Source: Sciurus carolinensis
Taxonomy: Eukaryota > Chordata > Mammalia > Rodentia > Sciuridae
NCBI RefSeq assembly: GCF_902686445.1
Contig: NC_062214.1
Coordinates: 55,339,177 to 55,403,176, forward strand
DNA length: 64,000 nucleotides
Reading direction: 5' to 3'
Both the position numbers and the translations under genes were made by a program. Shown here one piece after another: positions 32,291-44,089 of the stretch (the first letter of the stretch is position 1; the number at the start of each line of letters is the position of its first letter). A model generated the notes under the pieces. The model made no database searches. It was not told the DNA's origin and saw only the letters and a list, made by a program, of their open reading frames with translations.

Positions 32291-33166
32291 GTGCTAAAAA
32301 TCTGCTCAGGGTATATGCTAGGAACAGCGGGGGAGAAGGGCGCATGCAAATACGCATGCACGCTCACACACCCTCTGCAGAGCGCCCAAAGTCACTGATC
32401 ACGGATTGGGTGGGTCTCCCCAGCAGACTGCAGTCCCAGTAAGGAAAGGTGGGTCACAGCTCGGCGCTGGTTGGTCGCTGGGAGTTAAGGTGGGGTCTGC
32501 CGTGAGTGGGCAGGAGGGAGAAGAGGACTTGGGTTCTGCCCACTCGGACTCCAGATATCCCGAATCCACAGGACCACCTTGCAGCCAATCTCACCCCTCG
32601 CCCGAAGATTCCATCCCGCTGCACTTTCAAGGTTCACCACCAGGTGCCGCTGCGGCAAAGCGACCCCTGCCTGCCTTGCCGAAGCCCCTGGGCACATTAA
32701 CGGAAACCCTTGCGCCAGGCACAGTGCTGGCCAGCGGATTCCGGAAGAACTAGGTACACCCGGTCCTCCCGCACCGTGTAAGTGGCGAGGCAGACACTCC
32801 AGACACAGGTGCTCACAGCATGGCGGAGAGTGGGACGCTAGAGAGAATGAGGAGAGGGCGGGCCACAGAGGACTTTGCGTCTGGGCCTCAGAGAGCCACA
32901 CAAAGACCTGACCCGATGTGCGCTCAGAAAAGTATTGTTTGATGTCATTGTGTTTATAAAAAATGGGGGGAAGCCCCCAGATAAAGAATACTATCGCATA
33001 GTGTGAGTGCTCATAGATGTATCTGGAAGAAGGAGCAACATTAGTTTGTGGCTGGACACTTGTGGCTGGACACAGGGCTGAGGGCGAGAAACTCACATGT
33101 GTACATTTTTTCATTTTGAATTTTTATTTATTTTATTGCTATTTATTTGTTTATTTACATATGTAT
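32291..33166. other. CpG-moderate unique stretch
   Basis: CpG is somewhat elevated at 32400-32780. The minus 209-codon frame (32485-33114) has no recognisable domain. A CTCF-like word lies at 32637-32650. A 15-bp tandem duplication around TGTGGCTGGACAC occurs at 33043-33073. Confidence 0.5.
32637..32650 (+). promoter_or_regulatory. CTCF-like motif
   Basis: CCACCAGGTGCCGC matches 13 of 14 positions of CCASYAGRKGGCRS by eye. Confidence 0.35.
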
Positions 33167-33250
33167 TTATTTTGGTGGGAAGGATCAAACCCAGGAGTGC
33201 TTTACCACTGATCTACAGCCCCAGTTCTTTTTTTGAGAAGTGGTATCTCA
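33167..33250 (-). repeat. B1-ID SINE fragment (ID part)
   Basis: GGATCAAACCCAGGAGTGCT, CCACTGATCTACAGCCCCAG. Confidence 0.85.
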
Positions 33251-33356
33251 TGAAGATGCAGAGAATCTAGCTTCATTTTGAATCGTGAGCCATGTGAATG
33301 AATAAATCACCTTTCTGAAAAATTGTCTAAACAAAAATTATTAAATTAAAAATTGT

Positions 33357-33462
33357 AATGGGGTGTGGTAGTACGCACACTTCTGTAATCCCAGCTACTC
33401 TAGGCTGGGGAAGGAGGATTACAAGTTCAAGGCCAGCCTGGACAATTTAACAAGACCCTGTC

Positions 33463-33504
<42 letters not shown>

Positions 33505-33556
33505 GGGGTGGGCTGGGATACAGCTCAGTGCTGAAGCACTCCTGAGTTCAATCCCC

Positions 33557-33597
<41 letters not shown>
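33357..33597 (+). repeat. B1-ID SINE with long A tract and CA tail
   Basis: The B1 half is followed by about 36 A (33467-33502), then the ID half (GGGATACAGCTCAGTGCTGA, GTTCAATCCCCAGTA) and a pure CA run at 33561-33596. Confidence 0.93.
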
Positions 33598-34739
33598 CTC
33601 CCCAGTATGGAAAACAAAAATCATAAAGGCCTTGTAATTAAGATCACTTAATTGTGTGTTGAGTAAGATTACTTCAGGAGACAGAGACTGAGACCTTGCG
33701 ACCTTCAGATCTGGAGCATTAATGCTAGGAAAGAGTTGGAGGGAATCTGAACCCTAGAGAGAGGGATCAGCACAAGGGCGGATCTCCAACAGTGAACACA
33801 GGCATAGGGCCCAACTTATGAGCTTTCCTGGGACAAAAGTATGTCTTTCAGGTGTTTTTTAAAGAAAACTAAAAAGTCCAAGTGAACAAGTGTTTAAATG
33901 TCTACAGAATGGAATTTGTGCCCACCAGCCAATTACTACATAATTCATAAAGCAAACTATATTCAATGTGAGTGTATCTTAATAGGTTTGATGTGTTGAG
34001 AGCAGAAATGCCTGGAGGGTGCTAGGATCTGCTTCCCATCCATACTCCCAGGACTGAAGTTAGCCCCCTGGGAAGCTTAGAATCACATCACATACCAGGA
34101 TCATGTTTCTGGGGTCCCTCCTGCTCTAGATATGGAGTCTGAGCAGGGACAGAATGAGAGCAGGTCTCAGTAGTAGGACTCTTTCAGGGGAGAGGGATAT
34201 GGAGAGTCAGTTGAGGTACCAGCCATGAAAGGGAACACTGACACCATGATGGCCAACCCCTGACTGGACAGAGGAGGAAGCTGAACCCAGAGAAGCCAGT
34301 CAGCTGTAACACTGAGTCTTACTCTGCCTCCTCTGCCTTCCAGATCTTGGTGTCCTCTACCTGGCTGCATTGATACTGTATACCTGAATCCCAAAGCCAG
34401 GAGGGCACATTTGGGGTCTCCTCAGCCTTCTTCAGACAGATATTTCAGCATTTCTGGGCTCTAGATGGCAAGAATTAGGCTCTCCAGTCCCAAGCCTGCA
34501 TATGGCTGCATCTCCTGGCCAAGGGAGTGGAGGGATAGTTTTGGTCTAGACCTCTGGATACTTGCTAAGGCTCAAGGAACAGACTTCATTACAGGCCTGT
34601 GGGCTGGCCTTCCCATCTCACAGGTCCCTCATTGCTTCAGGTCTCGTTCTTATCAATGCAGAAGAATCACCAGCTCATCCGGCCCCATGATCCCACTGTG
34701 CACAAAGGAATATAGATCCCCAGAGTAGATTACATAAAG
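33598..34739. other. Unique stretch, no gene recognised
   Basis: No exon, known repeat or motif cluster recognised. Confidence 0.5.
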
Positions 34740-34900
34740 ATTAAAAATTTATGAGAAGCCAAAAAAAAAAATTGAACTTCATATTAAGTTAAAAGAAAAG
34801 TGACAGATGTGAGAAAATATCTTCAACAAATAAAAGAGGAATATCTATAATATATAAATTAATAATGAAAAGATGAGTAGCACAACAGGAGGCTGGGGCT
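34740..34900 (+). mobile_element. L1M ORF2-end fragment
   Basis: GAGAAAATATCTTCAACAAA, then ATCTATAATATATAAATTAA and a GAAAAGATGAG word match the sense order of L1 ORF2 3' sequence. Confidence 0.65.
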
Positions 34901-35507
34901 AATAAAGTGGTTCTACCTGATGAAAAGAGCTGGACAAGCCTGAGGGTCAGTGTCCTGGTCAGAGTCAGCGGTGGGAGGTTGTTCAGCCTACTCCATCTTT
35001 GCTTTCCTCTATCTTTCAGGCTGAGGGACTTGAGCACTGTACATACCAATCAGCACAATGACACATGTGCACTCACATACACACACTCATAAACAAAGCT
35101 AAAAAAACTCTTCTTAGAGCCCTTCTATGAATTTTAATCCCAGAAAGGGACCCTAAGTGAACCCTGAACCTGCTAAGAAATAGTTGAGCTTAAGACCTGG
35201 AATGGACACTGTTGGTAGCCTTCCTTTCTCCACTCCCTCCTCCTTCCTAAAAGAACTCCAATTTTATTCAGTTACTCCCGCACTCCAGTCCCAACAAAGC
35301 ACTCCTGATTGGACCAGAGCAGAGGATTTTGAGAGGAGCAGCAATCTCCCTGGAGGTCTTTAAATTTTTGTGGGAGATTTTTTGGTTGTCATGAGGATGG
35401 GGGCACTGTGAATATTTGATTAGCACAGGTGGAGGCTAAAATTCCTTACAGTCAACATGTAAGGAAACTTTGACCTGAATCACACATGACCTTTGAATGT
35501 TCCACAG
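34901..35507. other. Unique stretch, no gene recognised
   Basis: No exon or repeat recognised. Confidence 0.45.
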
Positions 35508-35680
35508 GGCTGGTAATCCCAGTGACTTGGGAGGCTGATGCAGGAGGATCACAAGTTTGAGGCCAGCCTGGGCAACTTAGTGAGCCCCTGCCTCAAAATA
35601 AAAATAAAAATAAAAAGGGTTGACGATGTAGCTCAGTGGTAGAGCACCCCTGGGTTTGATTCCCAGCACCACAAATATTC
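35508..35680 (+). repeat. B1-ID composite SINE
   Basis: GGCTGGTAATCCCAGTGACT (5' end lost), then GTAGCTCAGTGGTAGAGCAC and GGGTTTGATTCCCAGCACC. Confidence 0.93.
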
Positions 35681-35950
35681 CACTGGATAGAAATGTAGGT
35701 GAAAAGTTTGACCCTAGAATCTAACCCTGCTTTACATATTAACCGAAAGGTTTTGTAAGTCTGCAATAATACAGAATATGTACTACAGCACAAACCTACT
35801 GTGCTCACATTTTCTCCTGTGTGGTATCTTCCCAAGAGTTACCACTTCAACACCATTGTTATCATAGCAGCAATGGCATTTTAGTTGCCAAAGCAATCCA
35901 CCTGTACCTGTCTGTACCCATGACTGCCACATTCATGATTCAAGATTTTT

Positions 35951-36087
35951 AAAAAATACTTTTAGTTGTCCATGGACACAATGCCTTTATTTTATTCACT
36001 TATTTTTATGTGGTACTGAGGATCAAACCCAGTGCCTTACATGTGCTAGGCAAGCACTCTACCACTGAGCTACGACCCCAGCCCCAA
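35951..36087 (-). repeat. ID-tailed SINE of third type, with TSD
   Basis: TTTTAGTTGTCCATGGACAC, ATTTTTATGTGGTACTGAGG, then the reverse ID module CACTCTACCACTGAGCTACG. ATTCAAGATTTTT flanks both ends (35938-35950 and 36088-36100), a 13-bp target duplication. A related copy is at 56972-57112. Confidence 0.9.
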
Positions 36088-36219
36088 ATTCAAGATTTTT
36101 GAAGCAGGTGAAAGCAGTTGCTGGTTGCACTTTGTCTTCTAGAACACTTGTGCTTGCACATATATCTTGAAATATGTGTTATTTTATTATATTATTATGT
36201 TATGCATTTCCATTTTGCT

Positions 36220-36350
36220 TTTTGTGTGTGTGTGTGAGATAGTGTCTTGATGGGCTGCCCAGATTGACCTAGCACTTTTGGGCTCAAGTTATCCTCCTGC
36301 CTCAGACTCCCAAGTAGCTGGGAACCTCTGGCATGTGATAGTACACTGAG
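36220..36350 (-). repeat. B1/7SL-like SINE
   Basis: TGGGCTGCCCAGATTGACCT, TCCTCCTGCCTCAGACTCCC, CAAGTAGCTGGGAACCTC. A short TG tract (36223-36236) precedes it and a poly-T follows at 36355-36376. Confidence 0.85.
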
Positions 36351-36376
36351 CTTTGTTTTTTTTTTTTTTTTTTTTT

Positions 36377-36869
36377 CTTTATATTTGGGGCATTATGTTG
36401 ATATTTTTGCAATTACATGTGTAAGTAGATTCTGTTTTCTACAATGTTTGTTAGGATAGCAGTATTTACACCTGATGCGATTAAGAATGACTGATCTGAG
36501 CCAGTCGGCAGATGCTGCTCCCCTGTTGATAGGAATCCTGGTGAGCAAGAATAAACTTTCCTCTTCATGCCCATGGCTGTTCATGTTTCTGATTCTTTGT
36601 AGGCTACCAGAAGCTGGACCTCAGAGGGGACAGCAGGAGCTACAGAATTCTTCCTGCTGCAGGTTTCTCTCCTCCTCTGAGAAATGTTCTTGAGGCTCAA
36701 AGAGGTGTGGCAGAATGGCTGAATTTTGGTTTCCATAAGAGTTTGAGGTTCAGTACCCCCTGAGTAAACTGAGAGTGGATCCTCAGATCCAAGCTGAAGA
36801 AACACCAGCTGGGAAGAATCACACCTGTCATGCACATCTTGAAAGGACTTGAGAATTATCCAGTCCAGT
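36377..36869. other. Unique stretch, no gene recognised
   Basis: No exon or repeat recognised. Confidence 0.45.
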
Positions 36870-37330
36870 TGCCTCATGCATCAGTCAGGATAGTCTGTGT
36901 TTTACTACATAACAGCCCCTCAAATCTCAGTGGCTTAAAGCAGCAACGTTCAATTCTCACTTGTGTTTATGTGCCTGCTGTAGATTGGCAAGGTGCCTTT
37001 CTTCATCATAGTCACTCAGGGAAAAGGCTGCAGGAGCTCCATATTAACCCATACGTCACAAAATTTCTGGGGGACAGAAATGAGAGTATGGCAGAGCTCA
37101 AACTAACTGTCCCTTAAGGCTTCTGCTGGAAAATGTCATGTATCTCTTCCACTGACATTCCATTGGCCAAAACAAATCATGTGGCCATGCCTGCATTCCC
37201 CAGGGTTGAGATGTATGATCCCTCCTGTCAGGAGGGTCAGCAAAGGAAAGATACTACATGTGGGGACAGCACTAAAGTCTCTCATACCTGGTTGTAGTTT
37301 CTGATTCTACCTGGGTAACCAGAGGGACCT
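36870..37330. repeat. Ancient interspersed repeat, class uncertain
   Basis: TTTTACTACATAACAGCCCC, AAATCTCAGTGGCTTAAAGC and ACTCAGGGAAAAGGCTGCAG are familiar from an old dispersed mammalian repeat. The family is not resolved. Confidence 0.5.
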
Positions 37331-37639
37331 TGCCATGAGAGTATATCTGATTGTACTGGCCCCATATGAGGGGTCATGAGGGGAACCCCATCCCTGAACA
37401 GAAAAGGTTTGATCCTTCTGCAAGGCCATCAAGCCATCCATGGTGGTCCCTGTTCACTTCTCCAGTTTCTCTACCTATAGGCCCTGCTTATCCATTCATC
37501 CAAAACCATGTGCCAAGTGCTTCTCTACTGATCATTATGCCCAATATTGGTCATAAAAGGATATACACCCCTGTGAGCCCTTTAAGGGCCGAGACCAACT
37601 CTTGTTCTACCAAAGACTTCCAGCTGCTGCAGCCCACCA

Positions 37640-37960
37640 GGCTTTGAAAAAGGAACAAGACAGTTCTGTACACATTAATATGGGACCAACCCCAATATAC
37701 TGTAAAATTTAAAAATCCACTATAGTATACAGTGAATTGTGCACTAACTATGTTGCACAAAGCAGATATGTGGATAAACCCATGTACTTGTGCCCACATA
37801 GAATATCTCTGGTCAGATACAAAGAAACTGATGTTAATGGTTGCCTCTATGGTGGGGAACCAAGGGACAGGGGACCCAGCCAGGGAACTTACCTTTCCTA
37901 TTTAGTCTTCGTTCAGTTTGAATATTTTACAGTGTGCCTTAAAAAAAAAAAAAGTCAGGA
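37640..37960. repeat. Probable old LINE-derived repeat
   Basis: GAATATCTCTGGTCAGATAC, AAGAAACTGATGTTAATGGT, TGCCTCTATGGTGGGGAAC. This order recurs in many mammalian loci as old interspersed repeat. Confidence 0.5.
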
Positions 37961-38684
37961 AGAAATTGTAACATCCTGTAAAGGCACTCAAGATATCTTG
38001 TTATCTTAAAGTGATAAATTCAGGTTTCAAGATTGTAGATACAATGGGTTTAATTTGACATTCTCCTGATAAAAATGCAAACAGTAGAAAAGGGTATAAA
38101 TGAGAAACTGTATGTCCCCTTTCCCCATCTCTCAATCCAGCTGACTGACTGATCAGTTTATCACACTGAAAATGTTAACAATCATTATGTCTGACTGCAG
38201 GGGATACTTTCTTTTTGTGTTTTTCTGAAATTTCTATTTTTTTCTCAACAAGCATATATTACTTCTTCCTCCAACTCAGAAGAAACAGACTTAACGCACC
38301 TCCTCCCCTTTCCTTCCATGAAATTGCCCTCACCCCACTCAATTTAGGAAGGAGATAGGATGAAAGAAGCAACATTTCTAAATTCCAAAAAAGGCTTCTA
38401 GTTCCATTTTGAATAATGCCCACCCCTTCCTCACCTCCTGCTCTGGCCTCATTCCCTCCACCCTCCTTCTCAAAGCTTATGCCCACTAAGCCTTCTTTCA
38501 GATGCAGGAATAATGCCCTGAAGAAGAAACCTGTTGCCTTGCTGATTCTTCAAAGGGACTAAACCAGGAATCCTCTTCTGTCTCCTTCTTCAACAGGAAC
38601 TATCCAGAAATGGATCTGAAATATGTAAAGGGAGAAAAGGAAGCAACCTGAAAAAAAATTCCTCTTTCCAGATCTTAGGTTAAA
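37961..38684. other. Unique stretch, no gene recognised
   Basis: Pyrimidine-rich patch at 38260-38480. No exon recognised. Confidence 0.45.
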
Positions 38685-38800
38685 AAACGACGGGCCTCGT
38701 TAAAACCACACCTTAATGAGGCTCCTTTCCAGCCTAATTGTCACCATGGCAATGACCCCTAGTGGCCATCTTTAATTAACTTGGAATCAGAGTCACCAAA
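38685..38800. promoter_or_regulatory. Candidate conserved element with X-box-like site
   Basis: Compact block: CTCGTTAAAACCACACC (RUNX-like AACCACA), CCTTAATGAGGC, GCCTAATTG, then GTCACCATGGCAAT (38740-38753), close to the RFX X-box palindrome GTTGCCATGGCAAC, and TCTTTAATTAACTTGG. A CTCF-like word overlaps (38752-38765, minus, 12 of 14). Repeat-free. One of the densest motif clusters in the window. Confidence 0.55.
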
Positions 38801-38984
38801 TGAGCTCCTCCAGTAAATTGCTCACCAGCCCAGGCAGTCACGCTGCTCCTCCTCTGTCCTCTGCCCTCTTTCCTCCAGCACCGATGACGGGGCAGAAAAT
38901 TCTCAGTCCCAGATTTCCTCTCTACCTTCTGGATTTGTCTGACATAGTCAGGAGAGGGGCTCAGACCTATGGAAATAATAATAA

Positions 38985-39150
38985 TTACTATGGAGTTAAG
39001 CATTTTATAGGCATTATCTCATTAATCTTCACAGTAATTGTGGGCAGGATGTATTATTATTGTCCATCACCTTTTTCAGCTGAGGAAACCGAGGCTCAAA
39101 GAAGCTAAGTCATTAAATAGCAGAGCTGGGATTTAAATGCAGGCAGGGTG
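38985..39150 (-). repeat. MIR SINE
   Basis: GCATTATCTCATTAATCTTC, GAGGAAACCGAGGCTCAAAG and GCTGGGATTTAAATGC. Confidence 0.9.
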
Positions 39151-39234
39151 GCTCCAGAGTCAGTATTATAATGACTCTGCTGGAGATGAAGTACACAGGG
39201 TAGCCTTTTTATCTTGAGCAAAATAAAGACATGG

Positions 39235-39345
39235 AGTTGCTGCCTCTATCTGCTACTTACTTCACATCTCTGGGACTGTTTCCTCAGCTGGAACAGGGAG
39301 GATAATTAAAATGAGTCAGAAGGTGTATAAGAAACCTGAACAGCC
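39235..39345 (+). repeat. MIR SINE fragment
   Basis: CTTACTTCACATCTCTGGGA and TTTCCTCAGCTGGAACAGGG. Confidence 0.6.
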
Positions 39346-39734
39346 TCATCAGTTCTGTTCAATAATGATTCTCAACTCCAGAACCTTCCTGTTGTCTTCA
39401 CCCTAATGTGATTTCAGAAGCAAGATGGCATGGTGGCAAAGAGATAAAGTGTGATCATCCATCCTTCCAGAAGCTTATCCTTAGCTCCACTCTTCCTCTC
39501 ACACTCACCTGGACTCCCTCAGCAAGTCTTAGCAGCAGTCTTCCAAATATATCAGAAATTCACTCCATTTGGATAGATGTTTAAGGTGGGAGAAGTAAAT
39601 AGGTACTATATCATTGAGGGGAAGAGAGGGTCTCTTGGCCATAAAAAGAACTTTAACTTTATTATGAACCATACAAGAAACCATAGAAAGACTTTAGGTG
39701 TGATCAGATTTGCTGCTTTAAAAGACCACCCTAG
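39346..39734. other. Unique stretch, no gene recognised
   Basis: Nothing recognisable. Confidence 0.45.
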
Positions 39735-39842
39735 GGCTGGGGGGGCATAGCTCAAGTGATAGAGTGCTTGCTTAGCTTGTGCGAAGTCCCTGGTTGACAG
39801 TCCCCAGCATTGGGAGAGGAAAAAAAGGAAAGAAAAAATAAA
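39735..39842 (+). repeat. ID SINE
   Basis: CATAGCTCAAGTGATAGAGT, GCTTAGCTTGTGCGAAGTCC, A-rich tail. Confidence 0.9.
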
Positions 39843-39959
39843 AGATTGGGTGCTGAGAGTGAAGAATGAATTGAGAGGCACGACTGGAAATGATGACCAC
39901 TTTGGTGGCTACTGAGGTTTGGTGACAAGATGATGATGGCTTGGACTACTTCCCTTCCA
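39843..39959. other. Short unique stretch
   Basis: Nothing recognisable. Confidence 0.4.
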
Positions 39960-40460
39960 TGAAGAAGCTGTCTTATAGGCAGAAAGGGTGACCCGAGATG
40001 TGGTGCTGAGCAAATACACCTTTGTCGGTGACTCCAGCGGTGCCGGTCTGAGATTCAGCACCAGTGGATGGACAGCTCTCGCCCCGCCTACGAGAGAGCC
40101 CCAGCACCTCTGCACCAAGAACAGTAGCGGCCACCGAACTAAAGGTTCAGCCCGTGCCAGCACCCGGCAAGGGCCCGGACCTTGGGGAAGGACCCCTGGA
40201 ATCCTTCCTTTGAAAATACCTTTCCTTTGAAAATCTCTGTTTGCTACCCTCTACACTGGAGATAATACTGCTGCGCAGACTCCAAAGACCACTGTGAGAA
40301 CTAAGGAACCAGACACCGGTGGGAAACGCTGCCCAAGAGCAAGGTCTCTTGAACAATCTCCTTCACTCCAGACGCTGGAGTTTATTTCCCCGATTTTGGA
40401 GAATTAAAAACGAAGCCGATTCTGCAACGGATTGGGGGAAGGGAATTGTTCCACAATCTA
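39960..40460. other. Unclassified CpG-bearing segment
   Basis: About 500 bp with CpG and composition unlike its AT-moderate neighbours (GGTGACTCCAGCGGTGCCGG, CTCTCGCCCCGCCTACGAGA, CAGACACCGGTGGGAAACGC). It contains a local duplication of CCTTTGAAAAT (about 40206-40231), a TCF/LEF-like word. It is not a repeat family I can name. The 80-codon plus frame has no known domain. It could be an exon of a noncoding transcript, an enhancer or an unrecognised LTR. Confidence 0.4.
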
Positions 40461-41334
40461 ATCCTGGGGAGTTTCTACTCTGCAGCCCCAGCTGCCTGCT
40501 GTGCATGGTGTCTCTGCTGACAAAGCTCTGAAGAATTAAGAGGCTTCTCTGAGAGTTGGATGGTGCGAATCATTCCAGATCTGATGTCCTCCCTCCAACA
40601 GCAGATCTTTTCTGAGATGAGGCAGAAGACTCCAGCACTTTCTTCCTGGCCTCCTCTGTGCAGCATTGCTAACCTAATCTAGTTTCCTTGATTGATTTAT
40701 TTTTTAAAATATTTGGCACTCAGTAGGATTCCTTTTCCAGGAGTTGTGTAGCATCAATGGGGATCTGCTGACTGAAGAGACCTTGTGATGCCTACTCAGG
40801 GTTCTGAAGGTGTGGTCAGCAGAGTCAGGGAAGATGAGAGGGGCTCAGAATTTCTCTCTCAGAAATAACCTCCAGGTTTCCAGTCCCCAAAGAACTTTCT
40901 TTAAGCTTCCCTGTGGAGAGGGGGAAAGGAGCAGAGAGTTAGACCCTGGCTTTAGTTGGAGATTCTTGAAAATCACAGCAGGAGACCATCCTAGACCATG
41001 GCCAGCCCCATAGTGCTAAACCCTGCATCAAACCTAACCTTAGCCTTTTCTGCCACTTTCTAGCTCCACAAGGCCACCAGTGCCAGCCTACCCTCCTCTC
41101 CTTCCCTTTCACAGGAGCCCCTGCCTTCCAGGAACCTGCCTGCACTGGGCTGGGTCCTGGTCCTTAGGTTCACTTGGTCCCTGAAACAGACCAGATCCCA
41201 ACATCAGAACCACACCACACTTAAGGGACAATGAGATGGATACAGAAGTGAAGGAGTGCCTGGGAGCAGGTTTCTTGGTGTGAAGGCAAGGTCAGACCTC
41301 CATTCTATTCTGATTTTAATTCTCCTTAAACCCC
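40461..41334. other. Unique stretch, no gene recognised
   Basis: No exon or repeat recognised. Confidence 0.45.
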
Positions 41335-41425
41335 AGCTCTTCCTACTCACTAGACGACCTTGAGTAAATGACTTCACTTTGTTGTTTTTGTTCTCAGTTT
41401 CTCTGCCTGTGAAATGGGGAAAACT
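41335..41425 (+). repeat. MIR SINE fragment
   Basis: GACGACCTTGAGTAAATGAC, then TCTCAGTTTCTCTGCCTGTG. Confidence 0.75.
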
Positions 41426-42484
41426 TAGTTCCACCCCAGGGATGCTGACAGGCGTCACTGAAACAAAAAGTAAACCTCTGATCAGTCTCTGGAAAGTGGT
41501 CCTCTGTTTTAAAATGTGAGTGCTCTTTTGCTGAAGGGGGGTTTTTAAGGAGATCTCCCAGAACTAAGGGAGACTTCCTCTCCCTGCAACCAGCTCATAT
41601 CCTGGTATCTCTCTGGAGCCCTGCAACCTCCCATTGAGAACTGAAGAAACATTTTCCAATCTGTAGAATGGGAAAACCTATTTTACGGATGGGAAAAGTG
41701 AGGCCTGGAATTCAACATGTTCTGTCCAGGATTCCACTTGGGTTCCTCAAACCAAGACCCCAGGTGAAGAGGACTCTATTCTTAGCTGGTTACTTTAGGC
41801 ACCTCTCTTCCCTCCCTGGCCTGCAGCAGTCTGTTTAGGAAGTTCTAAAGAGGTCTGGGAAACAATACAAAGTTTCTGGCCAGCTGCCCCAGAAATAAGA
41901 GTGTTCATTTCCCCATCACCAATACTTGGGCTCTCACATTTGTAAATCGAGGAGAATGAGACTCTCAGAAGAACAAGAGGATTAATGAAACAAAAATCCA
42001 GCATCCCGCCCCACCACCCCGCCCGCGCGCCCGCCCCATCTCTCTGACCTGACAGACGCCCCCTGGGGGATTTACAGACCGCCTCTTTTAAGATGCCCCC
42101 ACCCCTCTGATACTTCGCTCCAATGGTTTCAAGAGGTCAAATGACCTGGTCAAGGTTACACCACTGGCATTTGGAGCTCCAATCCGCCTGCTCTAGGAGC
42201 GTCTGGGAGCACAGCAGTCAGGTTCCTGAACCTGCTGGGGCAAAAGCCCAGGCAGGACCACCCGGGCCCCTCTCACCGTGCTGCAGCGGTGTGGTCAGAC
42301 CCTATTCCTTGGGTACCTTGAGCGCTCCAGAAGCGAAGCAGGGGAGTCCCCGACTGGTCTCACCCTCTCCAGATTCCGCTGTCCGACTGCACCCTCCCCT
42401 GCCAGGACAAACCTGTTTGCTCTGGGCCTAGGGAAAAATGTTTCCAGCGTCTGCTCTTCAACGTCTTTCCGATTCAGGCACTTT
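41426..42484. other. Unique stretch, one GC-rich patch
   Basis: A C-rich, CpG-bearing patch at 42001-42040 and a CTCF-like word (minus, 42056-42069, 12 of 14). A MIR-like scrap (CAAGGTTACACCACTGGCAT) sits at about 42150. No exon seen. Confidence 0.5.
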
Positions 42485-42640
42485 TAAAGCCAAGGTTTTT
42501 AATTAGCATCGGTGGACTGTCGGGAGTTTTGGTACTTAAAAAAACCTATGAAAACAATTATTACATGCGTACGTAGCGGTGTGCCCACGCACAAATATAC
42601 ATGCTTGGGTTCCTGAATTAGCTCTTTTCTTAGTTGCCCA
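42485..42640. promoter_or_regulatory. Candidate conserved noncoding element
   Basis: AGCCAAGGTTTTTAATTAGC, GGTACTTAAAAAAACC, GAAAACAATTATTACATGCG and a CCTGAATTAGCTC word. AT-rich with retained CpGs and no repeat signature. Confidence 0.42.
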
Positions 42641-43252
42641 CCCGCCACCGCAGTTTAGTGGACAAGAAAACCCGGCGCGGCTGGAAGCTGAATCAGGAAT
42701 GACACTGTGTGGTCAGATCCCATGTGGCATCCCAGTCCTGTGCTAAGATGGGGTCGGAGATTTGCCTCTTCCTGGGTCTGTGCAGGGATGGGTTAAGGGA
42801 GGAAGGTGGGTGTTTTTTCACCTCCAATGGGGTGAATGGGGTCCCTCGTGTCCGTACCTCCAGCAGGAGTCTTCCCTCGAGGCAGCCTTATTTACTTCAC
42901 TAGGTAACACTGGGTGCCTACTCGGAGCAGGGTGCTGGGACGCAGGGAAGAAGCAGAGCTCTTAGCGGCCCTCCTCCAGAGCAGGTCACCACCAGATCCT
43001 GACCTGGGGATAGTCCTCGGTTCTGAACTATCAGCAGCCCAGTCCCCTCTGCAGCAAAGGGGCCCTCGCGCTCAGAAAGTCTGGCCTGCCCTTATGTATT
43101 TTTTCACTGCGCTACCCGGCACCCTCAGTTTCCACACCGTCTTGACTTTACGGCGCCCCCAGTGCCTGGAGGCTGTACTGCACACAGTAGGTGCTCTGTA
43201 GAGTTTAATTTCCTTCGTATTGCGGGCTGGAGCCCTCTCCGTGGCGACGTGG
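42641..43252. other. Unique stretch, no gene recognised
   Basis: GC-moderate, no exon recognised. Confidence 0.45.
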
Positions 43253-43266
43253 GCTCCCCCTGCTGG
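43253..43266 (-). promoter_or_regulatory. CTCF-like motif
   Basis: The reverse strand reads CCAGCAGGGGGAGC, 13 of 14 positions of CCASYAGRKGGCRS. Confidence 0.4.
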
Positions 43267-43311
43267 CGTCCTCCGTAACTACCTGAGTCCATACCAGCTC
43301 AGGAAGTCATT

Positions 43312-43395
43312 TATTTTTCCAGTGGTAGGAATGTAACTCTCCGCCTCCCACGCGATAGGAAAACGCTCTACCACTGAGACGCCAACCGCATGAAA
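43312..43395 (-). repeat. ID SINE, diverged
   Basis: AAAACGCTCTACCACTGAGA with a preceding ATTTTTCCAGTGGTAGGAAT. Old and CpG-bearing. Confidence 0.65.
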
Positions 43396-43589
43396 GCTTA
43401 ACTTTAATTTCAGGAGACCTTCAGTTTATCCTGCGCCACCCAGATTCCATCCCCACATCCCACCAAAGTTACCTTTGAGAGGCTTGTCTGGAAGATCTAA
43501 TTTTACAACTTTATCCTGAATGCAACCAAAATGAAATATGGTCTCATTTGCCCCACAAATACTTAATATGAATCACCATGAATAACACT

Positions 43590-43745
43590 GATTGAGTACT
43601 CCTCACTACATGCAAGGGCCATGTTGAGCTCTTTCATACGGATGGATGTGCTTAACCCTCATAACAACCCTACTATAGATGGTGCTGTTACTATCCCCAC
43701 TTTACACCCAGTCCCAAAGTGATGTGCCCAAGGTCACACAAAAAA
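43590..43745 (-). repeat. MIR SINE
   Basis: TGATTGAGTACTCCTCACTA, CCTCATAACAACCCTACTAT, GTGCCCAAGGTCACACA. Confidence 0.88.
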
Positions 43746-44089
43746 GAAGACTCTGAACCTTGGTCATCTCCAGAGCCCAGCCCCCCAACAACTATATTTA
43801 CCAAGCAACACTGCAGTTAAAACAAACCAGGTCATCAGAAGTGGTTTCAAAATATCCTTTGTTCTCTGATTCACCCCAGGTAATATTTTTCTAGAAAGAG
43901 AAACAGATGAATATTTTACCTAGAGAGAGATGTTGGGGTTTTCCTGGGCATGTGTTTGCATATAGCACCACGGTTACAAGAGTAAGATGGGTTTCCCACA
44001 TCCCCATGAAGAGGTAGGGCTTGAAAAAAAAAATCATGAAAATCACTACCAGTTTGAAAGCACACTCCATTTCTTCAAAACTGTACTTC
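43746..44089. other. Unique stretch, no gene recognised
   Basis: No exon or repeat recognised. Confidence 0.45.
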
